From Bacillus salipaludis (lineage in GTDB: Bacteria > Bacillota > Bacilli > Bacillales_B > DSM-18226), in NCBI RefSeq assembly GCF_004358205.1, contig NZ_SMYO01000002.1, forward strand, positions 434,001 to 498,000: a stretch of DNA of 64,000 bases, read 5' to 3'. Of the stretch, positions 42,682 through 51,060 are shown piece by piece (the first letter of the stretch is position 1; each line of letters begins with the position of its first letter). The translations under genes and the position numbers were made by a program. The notes beneath the pieces are model-generated. The model worked only from the letters and a program-made list of their open reading frames with translations, made no database searches and was not told the DNA's origin.

Positions 42682-42899
42682 GATTTATCGACAAAAAATT
42701 TCCCCGGAAACTTGACGATGTTCGTTTTCCAAAAGGCTTTGTCCCGGTTTATATCAAACGTTTGATTAAAAAAATAAGCGTCGGTAGCAGTCGATTCGTA
42801 AAGAATGGTGTTGGTTTTAACCATTTGGTTGGCTAATCCATATTTCATCTATTTCCGCATACTAAAGCCAGCAGGGAATGCCGGTAGAGAGTCCGAAAG
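42682..42899 (+). repeat. Dispersed palindrome-bearing element, copy C
   Basis: TATCAAACGTTTGATT (one mismatch to the palindrome) is at 42752-42767, preceded by ATCGACAAAAAATTTCC and GGCTTTGTCCCGG and followed by GCGTCGGTAGCAG and GTCGATTCGTAAAGAATGG. A partner palindrome 173 bp upstream is absent, where the 248-residue gene ends, so the copy may be cut short there. Its downstream part matches copy B as far as TTTCCGCATA. Confidence 0.78.
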
Positions 42900-42906
42900 C
42901 AAGAGA

Positions 42907-42935
42907 AAAAAAGGCCCGATAAAAAGGGCCTTTTT
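42907..42935. terminator. Bidirectional terminator of the YjcZ-type genes
   Basis: AAAAAGGCCC pairs with GGGCCTTTTT around GATAAAAA, with T-runs on both strands. It lies 19 bp beyond the stop of the first minus-strand YjcZ-type gene. Confidence 0.85.
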
Positions 42936-42953
42936 CCTACTCCATCCATCTTA

Positions 42954-43040
42954 TTAGTAGAACATAAAGGATGCACCAACGATGATAAGGAGAATGAATA
43001 GTACAACGATTAACGCAAAATTATTTCCATGCCCGCTCAT
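42954..43040 (-). CDS. YjcZ-family small sporulation protein, 28 residues
   Basis: Tiny hydrophobic protein (28 residues) starting MSGHGNNFALIVVLF and ending in IVGASFMFY. The [13 protein letters not shown] core is the hallmark of the YjcZ family of small membrane proteins made during sporulation. GGAGGTG lies seven bases before ATG 43040. A similar gene follows upstream on the same strand. A single membrane segment covers nearly the whole protein. Confidence 0.85.
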   Translation of the reverse strand: MSGHGNNFALIVVLFILLIIVGASFMFY

Positions 43041-43089
43041 TTATTACACCTCCAGCATTGATTCTTTACACCAGAACGTGTATTGGTCA

Positions 43090-43209
43090 TTAATAAACAA
43101 AAGCAGTACCAACAATAATTAAAAGGATAAATAATACTACGATTAAAACAAATGTACTGCCTCCGTAAAAACCACCGCCATAGCCATAACCACCGTATCC
43201 AAAGCACAT
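43090..43209 (-). CDS. YjcZ-family small sporulation protein, 39 residues
   Basis: Protein of 39 residues with a Gly/Tyr-rich N-terminus ([17 protein letters not shown]) followed by the same [17 protein letters not shown] membrane core as its neighbour and ending TAFVY. GGTGGTGATC lies just before the ATG at 43209. This form is typical of YjcZ proteins in Bacillaceae, thought to be located in the spore coat or membrane during sporulation. Tandem copies such as this pair are common. Neither was long enough to stand out as an ordinary gene, but start site, core and terminator all fit. Confidence 0.87.
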   Translation of the reverse strand: MCFGYGGYGYGGGFYGGSTFVLIVVLFILLIIVGTAFVY

Positions 43210-43302
43210 AATGATCACCACCTGTTAGAAGATCTTAAATAGAACTTTCACTATGTATCATATTTCATAAAACAAAAGTGGCTTGGACAACTATCATATT
43301 GG

Positions 43303-43642
43303 TATCGAAAAATATACGATTTTCCTAAAAATGCAAAGAACGTCTGCCTTTATAGGCAAACGCTCTTTCATGAAAAGAAGGTAATGTAGAATATGTTGGT
43401 TCTACGCTGGTGGTAATCATAATATATGTACAAGATCATAAAATGGCATGGACAAGGGCTGATATTAAAGAATTAATTCTTGGTCTGTTCTTAAATAAAA
43501 ATTTCTCAAAATAGGCTTAATCGGTTGGATACTCATTTAAACGATTGCATAGTCTAGAGTGTAGCCGAAAACCCATGTTCTTCCTTAACGCAAAGATTTG
43601 TTAGAGTAATCTCAATCAAAAAAGCCCAACTTGGGCTTTTTT
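43303..43642 (+). repeat. Duplicated segment, copy 2 (partner at 14565-14895)
   Basis: Shares most of its sequence with copy 1, including TGCAAAGAACGTCTGCC (one mismatch), AATATGTTGGTTCTACGCTG and CATAAAATGGCATGGACAAG, and ends in the same GCCCA/TGGGC terminator (43618-43642). An extra TCTCAAAATAGGC distinguishes it from copy 1. It lies upstream of the YjcZ-type genes. Confidence 0.8.
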
Positions 43643-43725
43643 GTATGTTTAATACTTTCTGCTTAATAAAAGAATACATGACCAATGGTATGGAATAAAC
43701 TCATGTTAATGCAGTGATTTCTAAT

Positions 43726-43899
43726 TCAAGAATCGAACCGGCGCCTGAATGGGCACAGCAAAATACGGAAAGTGATGTCCAAAGTGAACAAAGGATGTTG
43801 TGGATGGTAGTGATGGTACAATGACAATGGATATCCGTATCCCATGTGGGTTCCAATAAAAGGATATGGTATATGACCTGTTCCATAAGGATGATACAT
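43726..43899 (-). CDS. Small His/Tyr/Pro-rich protein, possibly frameshifted spore-coat protein
   Basis: AGGTGAAAATCT precedes ATG 43899. The first ~38 residues are rich in Tyr, His, Pro and Gly (MYHPYGTGHIPYPFIGTHMG, then YPLSLYHHYHPQHP), as in small spore-coat proteins. After that the frame turns into Arg/Leu-rich sequence to a TGA at 43726-43728, whereas the neighbouring frame continues with HFGHHFPYFAVPIQAPVRFLN, which fits the first part in composition. A one-base indel near 43790 would therefore restore a longer protein. It may be a broken coat gene, or a sequencing error. I do not recognise a named family. Confidence 0.5.
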   Translation of the reverse strand: MYHPYGTGHIPYPFIGTHMGYGYPLSLYHHYHPQHPLFTLDITFRILLCPFRRRFDS

Positions 43900-44337
43900 A
43901 GATTTTCACCTGCATTTTTAAAGGGAATTGTCTAACCTGCTTCATGTTATGGTCTGTAACTAGAAAAGAGCTTATCAATATTCAAATTAGGTTATTACCT
44001 ACAAAGGATGACTTTTTTTTATTAAACGAAACCTTATCCTTTTTAATGATTACATTTGTGATTTTTCCATGTACTGTCATTCTATTTTTGTCCCACTTAT
44101 AGCGGTTATCATTGCTCATGCGATCGGTTATGGTCCAGCCTAATATAGGATGGTTAGATTTTATAGTGGGGACACCGACTAAGAAAAAGTTTTTAATCGT
44201 ATTTGCATTCGCTTTAAAAAATTCAAAGCATAAATAAGGAACATTTTATAATACCCCCATCCAAAAGGACGGGGGTATGCATGTTAGAAGGATTAAACTG
44301 AAATAACGAATTGCTGGTGGTGGTCGCTTCGCTGGTA
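43900..44337. other. Intergenic region with terminator of LLM gene
   Basis: Contains ATACCCCC (44251-44258) and GGGGGTAT (44271-44278), a hairpin 60 bp beyond the stop codon of the minus-strand LLM oxidoreductase and probably its terminator. The rest holds no open frame with a ribosome site. Confidence 0.6.
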
Positions 44338-45420
44338 CTACTCCTTTTTGCAGCCTTTTTTAATTTCCTTGCGAACCACCGGAGCTACCTCCGTGGCAAA
44401 TAGCTCTATGCTTTTAGCCACCTGATTAAACGGAACACCACCAATGTCCATTTGAGCTAGAAAGCGTTGATGCCCGAACAATTCATACTGTCGGAGAATT
44501 TTTTCAATCATTTCTTGGGGACTCCCGACGAACAAGCTGTTATTTGGACTAACCATTTGCTCAAAATCAGCTTCAGTGATATTATGTAGCATCCCGTTTT
44601 TCATATAAGACTTGAAGTAATTGGTATAATAAGGATAGAATTCTTTTTTCGCCTGTTGTGATGTTTTACTAAGATAACCATGTCCACCAACTGCCACCTT
44701 AAGTTTTGCTGGAATATGTCCTGCCTTTAATCCTTCACGCCGGTAGGCCTCAACGATTGGCTTAAAATAGCCAGGGTCTCCTCCTAGCACCGCTAACATT
44801 AGCCCTTGTCCCAGCCTGCCTGCTCGTTCTGCACTTTCTTGTGAACTTCCAACACCAATCCAAACGGGGATTCCCTGTTGAATGGGCCTAGGAGCAATCT
44901 CCGCGCCTTTAAGCTCCGAGCGGAACTGACCTTTCCAAGTAACGTGCTCATTCTCATTTAGTTTTAATAATAGATCTATCTTCTCTGCGAATAAATGATC
45001 ATAGTCATCCAAGCTATAGCCGAACAGTGCAAATGATTCTAAAAACGCCCCTCTTCCTGCGACTATTTCTGCACGACCATTTGAAATAATATCTAATGTT
45101 GCAAAGTCCTCAAATAATCGGACCGGATCTGCTGTACTTAAAATAGTCGTTGCACTGATTAACTTAATTTGACGGGTAACTTGAGCGATAGCCGCTAATA
45201 AAACCGGTGGTGAGGATACAGCGAAATCTAAACGATGGTGCTCACCAATCCCAAACACATCCAGTCCCGCATCATCTGCCAGCTTGGCTGCCTCTACAAT
45301 CTCATTTATACGTTGTTTTGCATTTATGATTTGACCAGTATAGGGATCTCTAAGTAGTTCCCCAAAAGTATAAATACCCATTTCAAATCCAGAATCATTT
45401 AATTTGATCTCTTTCCCCAT
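44338..45420 (-). CDS. LLM-class flavin-dependent oxidoreductase (bacterial luciferase-like)
   Basis: Monooxygenase-like protein of 360 residues in the luciferase-like family that uses FMNH2 or F420. The family's start is visible as MGIYTFGELL, and other marks include LADDAGLDVFGIGEHHRLDFAVSSPPVLLAAIAQVT, LISATTILSTADPVRLFEDFATLDIISNGRAEIVAGRG and PIWIGVG-type PVWIGVGSSQESAERAGRLGQG. GGAGGAG precedes the ATG. It stands alone between small spore genes and a Lys-rich ORF. Its substrate is unknown; LLM proteins in Bacillaceae are often paralogous YceB-type proteins. Confidence 0.9.
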   Translation of the reverse strand: MGKEIKLNDSGFEMGIYTFGELLRDPYTGQIINAKQRINEIVEAAKLADDAGLDVFGIGEHHRLDFAVSSPPVLLAAIAQVTRQIKLISATTILSTADPVRLFEDFATLDIISNGRAEIVAGRGAFLESFALFGYSLDDYDHLFAEKIDLLLKLNENEHVTWKGQFRSELKGAEIAPRPIQQGIPVWIGVGSSQESAERAGRLGQGLMLAVLGGDPGYFKPIVEAYRREGLKAGHIPAKLKVAVGGHGYLSKTSQQAKKEFYPYYTNYFKSYMKNGMLHNITEADFEQMVSPNNSLFVGSPQEMIEKILRQYELFGHQRFLAQMDIGGVPFNQVAKSIELFATEVAPVVRKEIKKGCKKE

Positions 45421-45866
45421 AGGTCTCCTCCAACAAAGGTTATTGGGTCCGCGCGGAACTTATTCATCCGCTTTTAAATATGTATATGATGATTTTTTGG
45501 CCAATCCACTTTAAATGATTAAAAAAAGTAAATTTTAAATGGTTACGCAAGGTTAGAGGAACCAATCTTCATCCTCTAAAACGACCTTCTGCCTACGGTA
45601 TAAATCCTATTGGTAAGAAAAAAAGGATGTTGATTTTGAAATATTTGGGAAAGTCTATTCCTTATAGAGGATATTTTTTAAAGACTAAGTACAAAAAAAC
45701 AAGAATTATGTCGAATGATATAAGCGTTAAGCAAAAAGTCCGATCACATTAAGCAAGACAATGAGGTAATCTTCCTATAAAAAAAGTAAACTTTTTTAAG
45801 ATTACATAACCTATCTATGTCTTTAATAATTAAAATTCTAAATTTAAACGTTTTTGAGGTGCAACT
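45421..45866. other. Intergenic region without a gene
   Basis: A/T-rich stretch of about 445 bp between the divergent LLM gene and a small Lys-rich ORF. It must hold both their promoters, but I cannot fix -35/-10 pairs with confidence. No repeats found elsewhere in the window were noticed here. Confidence 0.4.
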
Positions 45867-45989
45867 ATGTCATTAAATATTAAAAGTAAAGTGTTAGAGA
45901 AGAAAAAAAAGAAGGAAATGCTTGTTCGTAGATTAGATTTGCTGCTGCAGCAAAATAAAAAATTGCAGACTGATAGAAAAGAATCGTAG
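45867..45989 (+). CDS. 40-residue Lys-rich small protein
   Basis: Encodes MSLNIKSKVLEKKKKKEMLV followed by RRLDLLLQQNKKLQTDRKES. GAGGTG lies seven bases before the ATG. The protein is strongly basic, without membrane or signal segments, and is probably one long helix with a Leu/Gln-rich centre. I do not recognise it. The fit of ribosome site and start is good and the frame is short, so it is a likely but unproven gene; a helix with this composition could bind nucleic acid. Confidence 0.5.
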   Translation: MSLNIKSKVLEKKKKKEMLVRRLDLLLQQNKKLQTDRKES

Positions 45990-46148
45990 ACTCCAGAACT
46001 TGCCCCTGCACTTCATTTTATACATAAGTGGACAGGATATGCATAAATGTCAGGACAATAAAGAGTTCCTTGCCTTGGTACAGCCCCAAGCGCCCCTCCG
46101 AGTGAAACCGTACCATGAATCACCCCCAGCAAATTTCAAAAGTTTTAC

Positions 46149-46200
46149 AAAAAAAATGACTCCTACCAGAAATAATGTATCTTTTTTCTGGTAGGAGCCA
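46149..46200 (-). terminator. Terminator of the amino-acid permease gene
   Basis: On the minus strand TGGCTCCTACCAGAAA pairs with TTTCTGGTAGGAGTCA and runs into eight T residues. It lies about 90 bp beyond the stop of the minus-strand permease. Confidence 0.88.
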
Positions 46201-46289
46201 TTAGCCTCTCGGCTTTTATGATGAACTCCATTGATTACTAGAAAGGAAAAGTCTTCATTTACCGTTACAATCATGATGAATGGAGCTTT

Positions 46290-47681
46290 TTATTCTTTGC
46301 CCAATGCTGAATGTCTTTTTCCATAGCTAAAGTAAATAATTAAACCAATCAATAGCCATACGATGAAACTGATCCATGTTATGGATGGAAGTTGCAGGAC
46401 TAAATATCCGCAGGATAGGAAGGCTAGGATTGGAATCCATGGTACAAACGGAACGCGGAAACCTTGTTTTGGCGGACCTTGTTTTTTACGTAAAAACAAA
46501 ATGCCGATCGAAACGGACATGAACGCAAATAGCGTGCCGATATTCGTTAATTCAGCCAGCTTACCAAGTGGGATTAAGCCAGAAAAAATAGAAACGAGAA
46601 CAAAGGTAATCCACGTATTTACAACCGGTGTTTTCGTTTTCTTATTTATTTTTGAAAAAGCCTTTGGAAGCAGTCCATCTCGGCTGATGGAATAAAACAA
46701 GCGGGTTTGTCCATAAACCATGACGATTAGAACGGTTGTAATCCCAGCAATGGCTCCAAGGGAGATGAAACCAGCAATCCAGTCCTGATGAATGTAATTA
46801 AGTCCAAATGCGACAGGATTTTTTACATCAAGTAATTGATAGGGAACAATTCCTGTTAATACCGCTGATACTGCCACATATAGAATCGTACAGACGATCA
46901 GGGATGCAATAATTCCAATTGGCATATTGCGCTGTGGGTTTTTTACTTCTTCCGCTGCTGTTGAGACTGCGTCAAAACCAATATAGGCATAGAAGGCTGT
47001 TGCAGCTCCAGCTGTTACCCCTGAGAATCCGAACGGCATAAAAGGAGTCCAGTTAGCAGGCTTCACATACCATGCACCGACACCAAGAAATAGGAGAACA
47101 ACCAATATTTTTATAATTACCATGATGGCATTAAAACGTGCTGATTCTTTTGCTCCTCTTGTTAACATGAATGCGACGATCAGAGTGATTAAAATGGCTG
47201 GTACATCTATATACGTACCATGTGCCGGGTCATATGCGCTCGAGATGGCTTTAGGAAAGTGGATCCCAAATCCGGCAATTAAACCTTGAAAGTAACCCGA
47301 CCATCCGCTGGCAACAGAAGCACTGGCAAATCCATATTCGAGAATTAAATCCCAGCCTAGGATCCAGGCGATAATTTCGCCAAAAGTGGCATAACTATAG
47401 GTGTAAGCACTGCCTGATACGGGTACCGTAGAAGCAAACTCTGCATAGCAAAGGGCAGCGAACACACAGACGAGCCCAGAAATAATAAAGGATAGGACTA
47501 GGGCTGGACCTGCATGTTGGGCTGCGGCGACCCCGGTCAGAACAAAAATTCCAGTTCCAACAATGGCGCCAATTCCGAGCATCGTTAAGTCAAAGGCGCC
47601 TAACTCTTTCTTTAATGAAACCTCTTTTCTTCCTGACTCTTTTATTAAATCTTGAATGGATTTTTTTCTAAACAAATCCAT
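46290..47681 (-). CDS. APC-family amino-acid permease (YfnA/CAT-like)
   Basis: Membrane permease of 463 residues from ATG 47681, preceded by GGAGGAAC; an in-frame codon 126 bp upstream only extends into leader DNA. The cytoplasmic N-terminus (RKKSIQDLIKESGRKEVSLKKELGAFDLT) leads to the first segment LGIGAIVGTGIFVLTGVAAA, where the unwound GxxxGTGIF motif binds substrate. About twelve to thirteen segments are visible, with conserved FYAYIGFDAVSTAAEEVKNPQR in the middle and YGQTRLFYSISRDGLLPKAFSKI. Such proteins take up cationic or branched amino acids. It is a single-gene unit with a terminator. Specific substrate unknown. Confidence 0.92.
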   Translation of the reverse strand: MDLFRKKSIQDLIKESGRKEVSLKKELGAFDLTMLGIGAIVGTGIFVLTGVAAAQHAGPALVLSFIISGLVCVFAALCYAEFASTVPVSGSAYTYSYATFGEIIAWILGWDLILEYGFASASVASGWSGYFQGLIAGFGIHFPKAISSAYDPAHGTYIDVPAILITLIVAFMLTRGAKESARFNAIMVIIKILVVLLFLGVGAWYVKPANWTPFMPFGFSGVTAGAATAFYAYIGFDAVSTAAEEVKNPQRNMPIGIIASLIVCTILYVAVSAVLTGIVPYQLLDVKNPVAFGLNYIHQDWIAGFISLGAIAGITTVLIVMVYGQTRLFYSISRDGLLPKAFSKINKKTKTPVVNTWITFVLVSIFSGLIPLGKLAELTNIGTLFAFMSVSIGILFLRKKQGPPKQGFRVPFVPWIPILAFLSCGYLVLQLPSITWISFIVWLLIGLIIYFSYGKRHSALGKE

Positions 47682-47817
47682 ATGATAGTTCCTCCTCAAA
47701 TCAAAATCAACTAAATATTCTGATAAAATGAACAAATAAGAATCATAGCGATTTTTGTCGAATTTCACAACGAAATTAATAATATAATTTATTTTGGAAA
47801 AAATCAATATTTTCTAA

Positions 47818-47877
47818 AGACCATGAGGACGGTTCTGCTGGCTTTTTTTTTGAGCATGAGAACCGTCCCTGTGGAAT
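47818..47877 (+). repeat. GGGACGGTTCT dispersed repeat, copy 2
   Basis: GAGGACGGTTCTGCTGGCTTTTTTT followed by AGAACCGTCCC 18 bp later folds into a hairpin; the first G of the motif is changed. It lies between the permease promoter region and the oxygenase remnant and is not next to a gene end. Confidence 0.75.
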
Positions 47878-47930
47878 CGAAGATATTTTACATAGGTTTT
47901 ACCAATTATTAAAATTTGATTAAAATTCTA

Positions 47931-47982
47931 TAATCCAGTACCTTATTTCTTGATTAAGCCAATCTCAATCAATCTTTCATAC
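47931..47982 (-). pseudogene. Remnant of a second oxygenase gene (3' end)
   Basis: These 52 bases match 21776-21827 with one mismatch. They include the last ~40 bases of the 2OG/Fe(II)-type oxygenase gene (encoding YERLIEIGLIKK and stop on the minus strand) and 12 bases beyond its stop codon. Nothing upstream on the minus strand continues the frame, and the promoter of the MaoC gene follows. It is a trace of a lost or moved second copy. Confidence 0.8.
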
Positions 47983-48049
47983 CTTTTTCACTTGTAGTAA
48001 TTAATGCTAAGATAAACAAGTACTACAATGATCGAATAGAGGGGTATAA

Positions 48050-48475
48050 ATGAAATTAGATGAATTTACAGTTGGGCAGGTTTATAAAACAAAATTATTC
48101 AAATTAACAAAAGAGGATATTATGAGGTTTGCAGCGGAATATGACCCTCAATATATGCATTTGGATGAGGAAAGGGCAAATCAGGGAAGGTTTCAGGGAA
48201 TCATTGCTTCCGGTATCCATACGCTAGCCATTTCATTTAAGCTTTTGGTGGAAGAAGGAATCTATGGGGACGATATCATTGCAGGAACACAGATGAATCA
48301 TCTTAAATTTATGAAGCCCGTGTATCCTGGAGATGAATTGCAAGTCATTTGTAAGGTTATGGATAAAAAAGCAATGAAAAATCAAACGGGGATTCTTACG
48401 TTACAATTATCTACATTCAATGATAAAGAAGAAAAAGTTTTTGAGGGCGAGATGTCCACATTGATGGAGCGATGA
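48050..48475 (+). CDS. MaoC-like hot-dog-fold dehydratase
   Basis: Protein of 141 residues in the MaoC/(R)-specific enoyl-CoA hydratase family. The motif is intact: FAAEYDPQYMHLDEERANQ (catalytic Asp and His of the hydratase pattern, D-P-x-x-x-H) followed by GIIASGIHTLAIS. These enzymes hydrate 2-enoyl-CoA thioesters in lipid or polyhydroxyalkanoate metabolism. GAGGGGT lies before the ATG. It is followed by a GGGACGGTTCT repeat and then the convergent SDR gene. The thioester substrate is not known. Confidence 0.9.
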   Translation: MKLDEFTVGQVYKTKLFKLTKEDIMRFAAEYDPQYMHLDEERANQGRFQGIIASGIHTLAISFKLLVEEGIYGDDIIAGTQMNHLKFMKPVYPGDELQVICKVMDKKAMKNQTGILTLQLSTFNDKEEKVFEGEMSTLMER

Positions 48476-48477
48476 AG

Positions 48478-48560
48478 GGGAGACCGAGGGGACGGTTCTG
48501 CCGGCTTTTTTATTCCAAGAAATTTATAAAATAGACCAAGAGAACCGTCCCTGTGGAACC
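48478..48560. repeat. GGGACGGTTCT dispersed repeat, copy 3 (between convergent genes)
   Basis: GGGGACGGTTCTGCCGGCTTTTTT is followed about 40 bp later by AGAACCGTCCC, almost a copy of the element at 20207, including the shared TAGACCAAGAG. It sits exactly between the stop codons of the convergent MaoC and SDR genes and could terminate both. Confidence 0.82.
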
Positions 48561-49300
48561 TACAACTCTTGTTGAGCAGGCCGAACAATCATCTCACTTA
48601 CAGCTGCGTCTGCTGGTTGTTCAATGGTGAAGCTAATCGCACGGGCAATATTTTCGGCTTCAATCGCACCTTTGTACAGTTCATCGAATGCCGCTTTTAG
48701 TTTAGGTTCTGTAATCGTTTCTGTTAATTCGGTGCTAATCGCTCCTGGCGAGATAATGGTTGTACGAATATTGTTGCGAAACTCTTCTTTGCGGAGACCT
48801 TCCGTAATGGCACGTACGGCAGATTTGGTAGCACTATAAACTGAACTAGCTGGCCATACTCCGTATCCGGCAACGGAAGAAAGATTAATAATATGACCCG
48901 ATTTTCTTTCTCTCATGGATGGAAGGCAAGCCGCTATTCCATAAAGTACGCCTTTAATATTGACATCAATCATTGTATTCCATTCTTCAATTTTTTTCTT
49001 ATAGAGGAATGATTGAGGCATTACGCCTGCATTATTCACTAAGACATCGATTTTCCCAAACTCTTTCAGAGTATACTCCGCTAACTCTTCCATTTGTTCA
49101 TGCGAAGTCACATCTGTCACCTTGTATGTAGCTTGTCCGCCATTTCTTTGAATCTCTTCTTGCAGTTTCTTTAGACGATCTTCACGTCGAGCCGCCAGTA
49201 CCAACTTCGCCCCTTTTGATGCAAGTTCTTTTGCGGTCGCTTCCCCAATTCCGCTGGAGGCGCCTGTAATGATCACCACTCTATCTTGAATCGTAGACAT
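48560..49300 (-). CDS. Short-chain dehydrogenase/reductase (SDR)
   Basis: NAD(P)-dependent oxidoreductase of 246 residues (from ATG 49300, which has AAAGGA upstream; an in-frame ATG at 49312 adds four residues). Classical SDR motifs are all present: TGASSGIGEATA cofactor loop (about 12-23), NNAG at about 88-91, the catalytic Ser in NLSSVAGYGVWPASS and Tyr-x-x-x-Lys in YSATKSAV, then PGAISTEL. R-R at the end of strand two (AARREDR) favours NADP(H). The substrate is unknown. It ends next to a dispersed terminator-like repeat. Confidence 0.92.
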   Translation of the reverse strand: MSTIQDRVVIITGASSGIGEATAKELASKGAKLVLAARREDRLKKLQEEIQRNGGQATYKVTDVTSHEQMEELAEYTLKEFGKIDVLVNNAGVMPQSFLYKKKIEEWNTMIDVNIKGVLYGIAACLPSMRERKSGHIINLSSVAGYGVWPASSVYSATKSAVRAITEGLRKEEFRNNIRTTIISPGAISTELTETITEPKLKAAFDELYKGAIEAENIARAISFTIEQPADAAVSEMIVRPAQQEL

Positions 49301-49457
49301 TCTGGATAACATCCTTTCTTAATACTATTATGGGTCAGCCAAAAAAATCGCCCGGGATAACGGATTTTTGGCTATCATCAGTTTAACACTTTCAAGAGTG
49401 AACATGGGACCGGGCTTGTTATTTGAACCATGAGAACCGTCTATTTGGTGTACTGCT

Positions 49458-49724
49458 TTAGTGATGGGAGTGGTCAGTTTTTCCATGCAATTTGGGGCAC
49501 TTTTCGTAGTAATTATCCAAGGAAAGCCAAAAAATAAATATTGATATAATTCCTAATCCGATACTTGTTATTCTACTCATATTGGTAATAACCATAATGA
49601 CATCAATAAACAATGAAATTATTACGAGCGAAATCGTTATTGCATTCCTTAAAACTCTAGTTGATGAAGGTTTCTTTTTGACCTCTTCAATTATTGGTGA
49701 CGGTTCCAAAAGAGGATGTTCCAT
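49458..49724 (-). CDS. Small two-segment membrane protein with His-rich tail
   Basis: About 88 residues from ATG 49724 (GGAG lies nine bases before); a start at 49739 would add MEMNK. The N-terminus is soluble and Pro/Glu/Lys-rich (HPLLEPSPIIEEVKKKPSS). Two membrane segments follow (about 27-48 and 55-72), and the C-terminus YYEKCPKLHGKTDHSHH carries Cys and several His that might bind a metal. I do not recognise the family. It is a single gene, reading away from the 51-bp array. Confidence 0.65.
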   Translation of the reverse strand: MEHPLLEPSPIIEEVKKKPSSTRVLRNAITISLVIISLFIDVIMVITNMSRITSIGLGIISIFIFWLSLDNYYEKCPKLHGKTDHSHH

Positions 49725-49879
49725 CTTATTCATCTCCATTCGAGTATTTTTAAAGATTATACAAATAAATAATTATAGTTACTATCCACTAGGAAAAATG
49801 TTTACATTATTTATAAAAATTTAACAAAAGATAATGCTCCATATCCTCCTCATCTCGTTCAATTTGTTCTGTCTTTCCA

Positions 49880-51060
49880 GAGAGTTAGAAGGACAAAAAC
49901 CAATGAAAAAGCTGGAAACTGTCTTTCCAGAGTGCTGGAAGGACAAACTCTGTTGAAAAAGCTGAAACCTGTCTATCCAGAGTGTCTGGAGGGACAAAAT
50001 CTAATGAAAAAGCTGGAAACTGTCTATCCAGAGTGTCTGGAAGGACAAACTCTGTTGAAAAAACTGGAAACTGTCTATCCAGAGTGTCTGGAAGGACAAA
50101 CTCTGTTGAAGAAGCTGGAAACTGTCTTTCCAGAGTGTCTGGAAGGACAAAATCTAATGAAAAAGCTGGAAACTGTCTATCCAGAGTGTCTGGAAGGACA
50201 AAATCTGTTGAAAAAACTGGAAACTGTCTATCCAGAGTGGCTGGAAGGACAAAATCTGTTGAAGAAGCTGAAACCTGTCTTTCCAGAGTGTTTGGAAGGA
50301 CAAAATCTGTTGAAGAAGCTGGAAACTGTCCTTCCAGAGTGTCTGGAAGGACAAAATCTAATAAAAAAGCTGGAAACTGTCTTTCCAGTTTGCTCGAGGG
50401 ACAAAATCTGTTGAAAAAGCTGAAACCTGTGTCTGGAAGGACAAAATCTGTTGAAGAAGCTGGAAACTGTCCTTCCAGAGTGTCTGGAAGGACAAAATCT
50501 AATAAAAAAGCTGGAAACTGTCTTTCCAGTTTGCTCGAGGGACAAAATCTGTTGAAAAAGCTGAAACCTGTGTCTGGAAGGACAAAATCTGTTGAAGAAG
50601 CTGAAACCTGTCTTTCCAGAGTGTCTGGAAGGACAAAATCTGTTGAAAAAGCTGGAAACTGTCTATCCAGAGTGTCTGGAAGGACAAAATCTAATGAAAG
50701 AGCTGAAAACTGTCTTTCCAGAGTGTCTGGAAGGACAAAATCTGTTGAAAAAGCTGGAAACTGTCTATCCAGAGTGTCTGGAAGGACAAAATCTAATGAA
50801 AGAGCTGAAAACTGTCTTTCCAGAGTGTCTGGAAGGACAAAATCTGTTGAAAAAGCTGGAAACTGTCTATCCAGAGTGTCTGGAAGGACAAAATCTGTTG
50901 AAAAAACTGAAAACTGTCTTTCCAGAGTGTCTGGAAGGACAAAATCTGTTGAAGAAGCTGGAAACTGTCTTTCCAGAGTGGCTGGAAGGACAAAATCTAA
51001 TGAAAAAGCTGAAACCTGTCTTTCCAGAGTGTCTGGAAGGACAAAATCTGTTGAAAGAGA
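49880..51060 (+). repeat. 51-bp tandem repeat array, about 24 units
   Basis: About 24 units of 51 bp. Each contains CCAGAGTGTCTGGAAGGACA, then AAATCTGTTG or AAATCTAATG, AAAAAGCTGGAAACTG and TCTTTCCAGAG or TCTATCCAGAG leading into the next. Two units are 39-40 bp (gaps 50399-50439 and 50540-50579). TTCCAGA and TCTGGAA form a short hairpin in every unit, and CTGGAAA with TTTCCAG a competing one. Because 51 is divisible by three, the array is open in several frames on both strands; there is no ribosome site for any of the long frames. No flanking cas genes exist and the repeats lack unique spacers. Confidence 0.92.

Noticed and set aside
49880..51060. CRISPR array
   Set aside because: Units are nearly identical over their full 51 bp, there are no unique spacers, and no cas genes are nearby. 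The 21-bp arrays fail likewise: the common word is ten bases and the filler eleven.
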